NCBI GenBank assembly: GCA_016718345.1
Contig: JADKDN010000010.1
Span: 1-64,000, forward strand
Origin: Flavobacterium sp.
Lineage (GTDB): Bacteria > Bacteroidota > Bacteroidia > Flavobacteriales > Flavobacteriaceae
Length of the DNA: 64,000 nucleotides
Direction of reading: 5' to 3'
Made by a program: the position numbers and the translations under genes. This document shows positions 57,322 through 64,000 of this stretch, piece by piece. The first letter of the stretch is position 1. The number at the start of each line of letters is the position of its first letter. The notes below the pieces were generated by a model. It had not been told where the DNA came from. It did no database searches and was given only the letters and a program-made list of their open reading frames with translations.

Positions 57322-58998
57322 ATGGGTTTATCCAATTTATTCCGAAAAAAATCTGCAAAAGTTATTGTTCAAGAAGGAGGAGACTTAGAAGGAGAGTTTT
57401 CAGGGCTACACAAAGTATTAACGGTAAGAGATTTAACTTTTTTTGGTATTGCAGCCATCATTGGAGGGGGGACTTTTAGTGCCATTGGGAATGCCTGTTT
57501 TTCAGGAGGTCCCGCAGTGGTATTGTTGTATGTGATGTGTGCTGTAGCATGTGGATTTACAGCCATGTGTTATGCTGAGTTTGCTTCACGTGTGCCAGTT
57601 TCAGGTAGTGCATATACCTATGCTTATGTCTCTTTTGGGGAATTATTTGCTTGGATAATTGGTTGGGCTTTAATCATGGAATACTCCATAGGCAATATTT
57701 ATATTGCTTTTTCATGGAGTGGTTATTTTACTAATTTATTAGAAACGTTTCATATTCATTTGCCAGAATGGTTAACAATAAATTACAAATCTGCCCAAGA
57801 TGCATTTGTTGCTAATAAAGGGGTTGAGGGATTGAATGCTTGGAATACTGCTCCTGTTGTAGGAGGCTTAAAAATCATATTTGATTTGCCAGCGGTGGTT
57901 ATTAATTTACTGATAACGTATTTAGTTTACAGGGGCACAAAAGAATCTAAGAATTTTAGTAATATAATGGTTTACATTAAGTTAACTATAATTGCCTTAG
58001 TAATTGTTGTCGGCGCTTTCTATATTGATATTGACAATTGGACCCCTTTTATGCCGAACGGTTTTGGTGGAGTTATGGCTGGTGTTTCTGCGGTTTTCTT
58101 TGCCTATATTGGTTTTGATGCCGTTTCAACTTTAGCGGAAGAAAGTAAGAATCCGCATCGGGATTTGCCTAAGGGAATGATTTATTCTTTGGTTATTTGT
58201 ACAATAGTTTTTATTGTTTTGGCATTGGTAATTACAGGGATGGTTTCCTATGAATTATTGGGTGTGAGCGATCCATTGGCAGAAATTTTTGCGTTAAAAG
58301 GAGTTAAATGGATGTTGTTTATAGTTTCTATTGCAGCAGTCGTTGCTATGACAAGCGTTTTGTTGGTTTTTCAAATGGGACAACCACGAATTTGGATGAC
58401 TATGAGTCGAGATGGTTTGATGCCTAAGAAATTTTCAAAGATTCATCCCAAGTACAAGACTCCAGGTTTTGCCACAATAGTTACGGGTTTGGTTGTTGGG
58501 ATTCCTATTTTCTTTACGGATGAGAATTTTGTATTAGATTTTACCAGTATTGGAACTCTATTTGCTTTTGTTTTAGTTTGTGGTGGTGTACTGATGCTAT
58601 CTCCACAAAGTGAAGAAGAAATGGCAGAACGAGCTACAAAAGGGAAGTTTAGAATACCGTATGTAAATTCAAAATTTATTTTTCCTATTCTAGTTATTGC
58701 AGCAGCTGCATTGCTCATTCAATTTAAGCCAGATTTTTTTACCGCTGTCTTTGATTTTTCAGAAGGCAAAATGGCTACCAATATTCCGATGCTTGTTTTT
58801 TTAGTGGTATGTGTTGTAATGACTGTGATGTCTTATCTTAAAAATTTATCTCTTATTCCACTTTTAGGACTGATTTCTTGCTGTTACTTGTTAACAGGCA
58901 TGGCTGTTTCCAATTGGATGTGGTTTGGAACTTGGTTGGTTTTGGGTTTGATTTTTTACTTTTTATACGGTTATAAAAATAGTAAGTTGAATAATTAA
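57322..58998 (+). CDS. APC-superfamily amino-acid permease
   Basis: A 558-residue membrane protein with about 12 or more helices. The start at ATG 57322 gives MGLSNLFRKKSAKVIV; the in-frame TTG at 57289 lies on the promoter. The first-helix signature is GIAAIIGGGTFSAIGNACFSGGPAVVL, followed by EFASRVPVSGSAYTYAYVSFGELFAWIIGWALI. The later block FFAYIGFDAVSTLAEESKNPHRDLPKG is typical of cationic amino-acid transporter-like permeases. Substrate unknown. A bidirectional terminator follows. Confidence 0.88.
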   Translation: MGLSNLFRKKSAKVIVQEGGDLEGEFSGLHKVLTVRDLTFFGIAAIIGGGTFSAIGNACFSGGPAVVLLYVMCAVACGFTAMCYAEFASRVPVSGSAYTYAYVSFGELFAWIIGWALIMEYSIGNIYIAFSWSGYFTNLLETFHIHLPEWLTINYKSAQDAFVANKGVEGLNAWNTAPVVGGLKIIFDLPAVVINLLITYLVYRGTKESKNFSNIMVYIKLTIIALVIVVGAFYIDIDNWTPFMPNGFGGVMAGVSAVFFAYIGFDAVSTLAEESKNPHRDLPKGMIYSLVICTIVFIVLALVITGMVSYELLGVSDPLAEIFALKGVKWMLFIVSIAAVVAMTSVLLVFQMGQPRIWMTMSRDGLMPKKFSKIHPKYKTPGFATIVTGLVVGIPIFFTDENFVLDFTSIGTLFAFVLVCGGVLMLSPQSEEEMAERATKGKFRIPYVNSKFIFPILVIAAAALLIQFKPDFFTAVFDFSEGKMATNIPMLVFLVVCVVMTVMSYLKNLSLIPLLGLISCCYLLTGMAVSNWMWFGTWLVLGLIFYFLYGYKNSKLNN

Positions 58999-59008
58999 GA
59001 TCAAAAAA

Positions 59009-59028
59009 AACCGCTCTAGTGAGCGGTT
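59009..59028. terminator. Bidirectional terminator
   Basis: AACCGCTC (59009-59016), loop TAGT and GAGCGGTT (59021-59028) lie between convergent genes. Confidence 0.8.
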
Positions 59029-59052
59029 CAAATAAAATTAATTTGGTGAATT

Positions 59053-60120
59053 TTATAATTTAATGAATTTCCTTGTAGTTTTTCCTTGCCCAGAACTGAT
59101 TTCAATTAGGTAACTCCCTGTTTTTAATTCAGATAGTGACAGCTCAGTATGTTTGGTTAAAGTTTCTTTTGAGTACTCTTTTATTGTTTGTCCTATAGTA
59201 TTGTAAATCTTTATGGATGAAACAGTAACAAAATCATCGGTATCAATGTTTAAAGTATTTTGAACCGGATTTGGATAAAGTTTATAGTTTAATGTTGTGT
59301 TTTTTTGAGAAACCGTTCCTAATTCCTTTCCAGAATTGTCAGAGCACAAAGCATTGTACGTAATGTTTGGCAAATTGTAATACGATTGAAAATATTCTGT
59401 TTCAGTAACCACTGTAGGTCCTTCATGATTGAATTCGTCGGTACAAATATTTTTCAAATTAGGATTGTTATTGACTATTAAATAAAAATGACAATTTTCA
59501 TATATTATATAACATAAATCAAATTTTCCATTTTTGAAATTTATGGATTTAAGATTAGGATTGTTTTTTATTGAAATCGTTTTACTAAAACGTCTTATAG
59601 TTGAAAAATCTAAAGTAGTCAGTTTGGTATCATTACAGTAGAAATCCTCTAAAGTAAGGTCATTAAATTCAACGGAGGTGAACAAATTACCAGAAATGTT
59701 TAAATAATAGTAATTAGCTGAAGCAGGTAATACCAAAGAACTGATTTTATTGTAAGAAATATCTAATTCTTGAGTTTCATAACTCAAATTATTTAATTCA
59801 GTAATTTGGTTGTTATTGCATCTCAATTCGTGAAGTTCACTAATATCAAATGGTAATGTCGTTAGGGAGTTATTGCTGCAATTTAATTTACGTAGCTTTT
59901 TGAAACTTTCAATTCCGACGATAGAACTAATAGAAGAATTTGAAATGTCTAGTTCATTAACTTCATTGGCTTCGCTTTTTTGGATTTCACCATCATTGTT
60001 TTCATCAATACCTAGTGAAATAAGTTTGTTTTTAAAGTTTGTATCAGGAATAGATACGTTTTGTGAGCTGAGCGAAAAGCTCAACAATAGGAAGAATACT
60101 ATTATATGTAGGTTTCTCAT
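59053..60120 (-). CDS. Secreted leucine-rich-repeat protein with T9SS sorting domain
   Basis: A 355-residue secreted protein. A signal peptide (about 1-19) precedes leucine-rich-repeat-like segments at about 45-200 (ELDISNSSISSIVGIESFKKLRKLNCSNNSLTTL; ELRCNNNQITELNNL; ELDISYNKISSLVL). The C-terminal T9SS type A domain starts near 280 (NYKLYPNPVQNTLNI, then KTGSYLIEISSGQGKTTRKFIKL) and directs export through the type IX system and attachment to or release from the cell surface. The N-terminal block IPDTNFKNKLISLGIDENNDGEI occurs in other Bacteroidota LRR proteins. The binding partner is unknown. Confidence 0.85.
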   Translation of the reverse strand: MRNLHIIVFFLLLSFSLSSQNVSIPDTNFKNKLISLGIDENNDGEIQKSEANEVNELDISNSSISSIVGIESFKKLRKLNCSNNSLTTLPFDISELHELRCNNNQITELNNLSYETQELDISYNKISSLVLPASANYYYLNISGNLFTSVEFNDLTLEDFYCNDTKLTTLDFSTIRRFSKTISIKNNPNLKSINFKNGKFDLCYIIYENCHFYLIVNNNPNLKNICTDEFNHEGPTVVTETEYFQSYYNLPNITYNALCSDNSGKELGTVSQKNTTLNYKLYPNPVQNTLNIDTDDFVTVSSIKIYNTIGQTIKEYSKETLTKHTELSLSELKTGSYLIEISSGQGKTTRKFIKL

Positions 60121-60365
60121 GACAATAGAAATTAATTTGGGGTTAGTGTTCTAAATGGTGTCAATTATCAAACAAACCTAGTATTAATATTTTCTTAATA
60201 AATCAATGTCATCCTTTTTTCGTTAATGTGTATAAAAACCCCGACAAACAAAATTATATTGTAGTCCTATTCGTATAAAAAATAAAAGAGAAACCAACCA
60301 GTTCAAGAGTAGAATTTGTATTTCAAAAAACTTAAAAATTAGGCTTTAAACCAAACTTTATTCTT

Positions 60366-60373
60366 TAATTTTG
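60366..60373 (+). promoter_or_regulatory. Candidate -7 box of lpdA
   Basis: TAATTTTG matches TAnnTTTG, 26-33 bp upstream of the ATG at 60399. A clear -33 TTTG is not seen. Confidence 0.45.
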
Positions 60374-60398
60374 CGATACTAAAAAATAAATACAAATT

Positions 60399-61801
60399 AT
60401 GAGTTCATTCGATGTAGTCATTATAGGTTCAGGACCAGGCGGATATGTATCAGCTATTCGCTGTGCACAATTAGGTTTCAAAACTGCTATTATAGAAAAA
60501 TATTCAACTTTAGGTGGCACCTGTTTAAATGTGGGTTGTATTCCGTCTAAGGCGCTACTTGCTTCTTCGCATCATTATGAAGAGTTGCAACATTTTGCCG
60601 ATCATGGTATAGAAGTTTCAGGAGAAGTAAAAGTAAATCTTGAGAAGATGATTGCCCGCAAACAAGCAGTTGTTGACCAAACTTCTGGGGGCGTAAAATT
60701 CTTTATGGATAAAAATAAGATTACTGTTTTTGAAGGTTTAGGTTCTTTTGTTGATGCTACTCATATTGCTATTGCTAAGCCAGATGGATCTTCAGAAACA
60801 ATTGAAGCTAAAAATACAATTATAGCAACAGGTTCAAAACCGTCTTCGTTACCTTTTATCAAAATTGACAAAGAACGGATTATCACTTCTACTGAGGCGT
60901 TAAAGTTGAAAGAGGTTCCTAAACATTTAGTTATTATTGGTGGAGGTGTAATTGGAATCGAATTAGGTCAAGTTTATCTTCGATTAGGAGCAGAAGTTTC
61001 TGTAGTAGAATTTATGGATAGAATTATTCCTGGAATGGACAGTTCATTGTCCAAAGAATTGACCAAAGTCTTGAAAAACAGGGTATGAAATTTTATGTTT
61101 CTCACAAAGTTAAATCTGTCGAAAGAAAAGGAAATTTAGTAAAAGTTCAAGCAGAGAATCCAAAAGGAGAAACGATAACTCTTGAAGGCGATTATTCTTT
61201 AGTTTCTGTAGGACGTCGCCCTTATACTGATGGGTTGAATGCTGAAAAAGCAGGAGTGAAGCTCACCGAAAGAGGGATGGTAGAAGTAAACGATCATTTG
61301 CAAACAAACATTCCAAATATTTATGCTATTGGAGATGTTGTTCGTGGTGCTATGTTAGCCCACAAAGCGGAAGAAGAAGGAGTAATGGTAGCTGAAATTT
61401 TAGCAGGACAAAAACCACATATTGATTATAATTTAATTCCTGGAGTTGTATATACTTGGCCAGAAGTTGCTGCTGTTGGAAAAACAGAGGAGCAATTGAA
61501 GGAAGCAGGAGTAACCTACAAGGCTGGAAGTTTTCCTTTCAAAGCTTTGGGTCGCGCTCGTGCTGGAGGGGATATCGATGGCTTTGTGAAAATTCTTGCC
61601 GATGCTAAAACCGACGAAGTTTTAGGGATTCACATGATTGGTGCTCGTTGTGCCGATTTGATTGCTGAAGCTGTAACCGCTATGGAATTTAAGGCTTCCG
61701 CTGAAGATATTTCCAGAATGAGTCATGCACATCCAACTTTTGCAGAAGCAATTAAAGAAGCTGCTTTAGCCGCAACAGATAATAGAGCTTTGCACGTGTA
61801 A
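60399..61801 (+). CDS. lpdA: Dihydrolipoamide dehydrogenase (frame break)
   Basis: The E3 flavoprotein of 2-oxoacid dehydrogenase complexes, about 467 residues. The FAD site is IGSGPGGYVSAIRCAQLG, the redox disulfide GGTCLNVGCIPSKALL, the NAD site IIGGGVIGIELGQVYLRLGAEVSVVE and the C-terminal catalytic pair HAHPTFAEAIKEA. The frame breaks near 61078. One more A in the run gives VLKKQGMKFYVSHKV, joining the two parts exactly. As this enzyme is normally essential for aerobic growth, the break is almost certainly a base-calling error. Confidence 0.95.
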
Positions 61802-61827
61802 TTTCTTTTTCTGAAACAAGAATACTA

Positions 61828-61860
61828 AAAACCCGATAGCAAAATACGTTATCGGGTTTT
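61828..61860. terminator. Bidirectional terminator
   Basis: AAAACCCGAT (61828-61837) pairs with ATCGGGTTTT (61851-61860) between the converging lpdA and DUF4349 genes. Confidence 0.8.
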
Positions 61861-61885
61861 ATTTCTCTATTTTTTAAGATACTTT

Positions 61886-62751
61886 TTATAAACTAAAAAG
61901 CACATTATTCCAATCAAAAAAGAGAGACCATAGCTGGATTAGAAAAGCAATAATTTCTTCAAGCATATACCAACCAGTTCTTAATCCATCAATAATTTTG
62001 GAACCAATATTTTGTCTATGCATTTTTTCATTAGCCACTATTTCTTGTTTAATTGTTTCTCTTTGATAGATTTGAAGTGTGACGGTGCTAAAGTTTACTT
62101 GATCTTGTAATGAAAGATTTTCAAGTTTCTTGCTGTCGTTTGCTTCCTTTTTCGCATTCAAATTTTCTTCAGCATCAATAATAGCAGTTAGTTTTTTGCC
62201 TTTGGTATCAATGGCTTTTTGTACTCTTTTTCTTGAGAAGCACTTCGATTTTGAGCTAATTGATTGGCTAGCATTTGTAGAGAAACATCATCAGCTTTAA
62301 TAACTCTAAAGTCAAGAAAATCAATTTGTTTGGAAATTGTTTTTAATATGGTGTCAAGTTGCGTATTGGGTACACGTATAGTGATATTATTCTCAACATT
62401 GTATTTTGTAGTTTCAAGTGTACTGTCTTGGCTTATTTTAGTTTTGGTTTTTTCTGAAATATCACTTTGTAAGTTGGTATAAGTGACAAACCCACCAAAT
62501 TTAGCAGTGGTATTTTCAATAGCATAGGTGGATTGGGGTACGTTTTTAACTTTAAATTTAATATCGGCAGTTCTTATAAACTTTCGATTCATGTCCTTTT
62601 TCTCAACCACGCTCGAAGTTGTATCAGCGCTTTTTTCTAGTTTGACATTTTCTGAAACAGCTTCTTCGGCTGTTGCTTCAGCTTGTTTACAGGAATACAA
62701 GGTTACAGCAAATGCGAACGTTACCAGGCCTAATTTTGTGATTGTTTTCAT
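61886..62751 (-). CDS. DUF4349 lipoprotein (frame break)
   Basis: A protein of about 288 residues with a lipoprotein signal (TFAFAVTLYSCKQAE, Cys about 21). The DUF4349 domain has RKFIRTADIKFKVKNVPQSTYAIE, KFGGFVTYTN, ENNITIRVPNTQLDTILKTISKQIDFLDFRVI and, after a break near 62235, KRVQKAIDTKGKKLTAIIDAEENLNAKKEAND. It ends in a membrane segment (WYMLEEIIAFLIQLWSLFF). One more A restores the frame. Family function is unknown; it is widespread in Bacteroidota. Confidence 0.8.
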
Positions 62752-62935
62752 AGGAAATTGATTTTAAATAGTGATTAATAAAAAGGGTACTTATTGAAAA
62801 TTCTTGTTTTTAATTTTGAAAACGAATAAGTAATTTTTTATCAATAGTTAAAATCAATTTTAATTAAAAGGGATATTAGTATCACAATAAAAAGCGTGCC
62901 AAGATTTTTTTAGCGTTAATTATTCCAATAAAAAA

Positions 62936-62964
62936 ACCTGTTTCATTTTTACGATGAAACAGGT
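62936..62964 (-). terminator. Terminator of the DoxX-like gene
   Basis: ACCTGTTTCAT (62936-62946) pairs with ATGAAACAGGT (62954-62964). On the minus strand it is followed by a run of T. Confidence 0.8.
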
Positions 62965-62994
62965 CAGTTTAGTTTTTTTTAATTACTAATTGGA

Positions 62995-63369
62995 CTACAT
63001 AGTAAATACGCTTTTATAATTGTCCCAATACCTGTAAATCAAAAATAAGTTCCCAAGGAATACAAATATGGCTATGGGAAGAGTTTCAGGTGACAAAAAA
63101 TAATTTATCAACAGAATATTCAATGAAACTGGTAAAATTACAATGTTAGCTAAGGTTACAAATTTTCCTGATATGTAAGCTAATCCGCACAGCAATTCTA
63201 CAGTTTTAGCCAAAGGCATTAAATAGACAGAAGCGACTAAACCCACTTGAAAAGCTTTGAAATCACCAGTTGTAACAGGTTCAGGTACTAATTTCAGAAA
63301 GAAACTAACAGATGCAAATAGGAGTAAAAGACCAATAAGAATTCGGATAATAATAGTTGCAATTTTCAT
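62995..63369 (-). CDS. DoxX-like membrane protein
   Basis: A 124-residue four-helix membrane protein with the DoxX-like pattern IIIRILIGLLLLFASVSFFLKL, YLMPLAKTVELLCGLAYISGKFVTLANIVILPVSLNI and FVFLGNLFLIYRYWDNYK. DoxX relatives have varied or unknown roles in respiratory and stress membranes. It is a single-gene unit with its own terminator. Confidence 0.75.
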   Translation of the reverse strand: MKIATIIIRILIGLLLLFASVSFFLKLVPEPVTTGDFKAFQVGLVASVYLMPLAKTVELLCGLAYISGKFVTLANIVILPVSLNILLINYFLSPETLPIAIFVFLGNLFLIYRYWDNYKSVFTM

Positions 63370-63451
63370 AATTCAGTGGTTTTGTTTGTTAATATACTAT
63401 CAAATGTATGAAAAAAGCAGTGAAATTATCGTAATTTTGGGAACCTAAATT

Positions 63452-64000
63452 ATGCTATTTCTTTGAGAACATCTAAATGTTATACCGTTGGAAACCCTGA
63501 ACAATTGAAAAAACAATTGCTTTTTTGGTCTCAGCAATTCCGCGAAATTATTTTTCTTGATAGCAATTCAAAGCACAATACCAATCAAAAATACTCTAGC
63601 TACGACAGTATTTTAGCAGCTGATGCTTTCACTTCGATAAAAACCGACTATCATAACGCTTTTGAGGATTTAAAACAGTATCAACAAACAACAAGGGATT
63701 GGATTTTTGGGTATATGACCTATGATTTGAAAAATGATGTAGAGGCTTTGCAATCGAATAATTTTGATGGTTTAAATTTTCCAGATTTGTTTTTCTTTCA
63801 GCCTAAAAAGCTATTTCTATTGAAAGGAAATCAACTCGAAATTCAGTATCTCAATATGTGCGATGATGAAATAGAAGAAGATTTTTCAGCAATAATTCAA
63901 AGTCAAAAATGGGTAACTGAAAATGAAAGTTCAATTGAAATTCAACAACGAATTTCTAAAGAAAATTACATCAAAAAAGTATCTAAAATGCAGGAATACA
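63452..64000 (+). CDS. Partial chorismate-binding enzyme (anthranilate / aminodeoxychorismate synthase component I-like)
   Basis: An open frame runs from about 63463 to the right edge: LRTSKCYTVGNPEQLKKQLL, FREIIFLDSN, DWIFGYMTYDLKNDVEAL, LFFFQPKKLFLL and, at the edge, QQRISKENYIKKVSKMQEY. This is the N-terminal half of TrpE/PabB-type enzymes; SKENYIKKV is the usual beginning of the chorismate-binding domain. The start is either TTG 63463 or ATG 63452, the latter requiring one more T in CTTTGAG. Catalytic residues lie beyond the window. Confidence 0.7.

Noticed and set aside
1..64000. CRISPR arrays, rRNA genes, riboswitches
   Set aside because: No regular spaced repeats, no rRNA sequence and no riboswitch consensus that I could recognise.

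Overview
The window is low-GC DNA from a member of the Bacteroidota, most likely a Flavobacterium or close relative. Evidence: a T9SS type A C-terminal sorting domain, an RteC-type protein, the lineage promoter TTTG-N19-TAnnTTTG in front of a tRNA gene, DUF6660/DUF6952/DUF3347-type small proteins, and a dense set of lipoprotein signals.

Layout. (1) 1-2399: mobile-element genes on the minus strand (partial ORF, initiator-like HTH protein, excisionase-like HTH protein, RteC). (2) 2441-23626: a long minus-strand copper/silver island with a multicopper oxidase, DUF2911 protein, MerC-GDCCVxC fusion, CopA-type ATPase, AraC-HMA regulator, CusCBBA efflux system, heme-binding protein, two DUF3347 proteins, a methyltransferase, an outer-membrane protein, an HMA chaperone, a TlpA thioredoxin, a beta-propeller lipoprotein and a Cys-rich protein. 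(3) 23686-32171: a Zn/Cd/Co module with a P-type ATPase, DUF3703, an HMA protein, CzcB, a CzcA-CzcC fusion and DUF6660. (4) 32236-33479: tyrosine integrase, next to tRNA-Ser(UGA) at 33750-33837. Regions 1-4 look like one integrated element whose integrase end is at the tRNA and whose other end lies left of base 1. (5) 33996-40693: core genes (ribB with a degenerate ribA domain, LptF/G, LolA, FtsK, DgkA, Tpx). (6) 40934-46900: a second CzcA-CzcC fusion plus CzcB on the plus strand. (7) 47032-53299: a third, HAE-like RND pump with TolC, adaptor, PII-like protein and a DUF2892 protein. (8) 53357-57087: redox defence (DUF6952, thioredoxin, peroxiredoxin, KatG). (9) 57322-64000: amino-acid permease, T9SS LRR-like protein, lipoamide dehydrogenase, DUF4349, DoxX, and a partial chorismate-utilising enzyme.

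How the genes work together. The copper island covers every step: periplasmic capture (HMBD, HMA and DUF3347 proteins), oxidation (multicopper oxidase), cytoplasmic export (CopA) and export across the envelope (CusCBA). The AraC-HMA protein is the likely sensor. The neighbouring module does the same for Zn/Cd/Co.

Quality warning. At least 18 genes, including housekeeping ones such as lpdA and katG, carry single-base frame breaks, often in homopolymers. Adding or removing one base restores conserved protein in the cases examined, so most breaks are probably consensus errors of an unpolished long-read assembly. Such genes are annotated across the break. There is no gene-free stretch longer than 300 bases.
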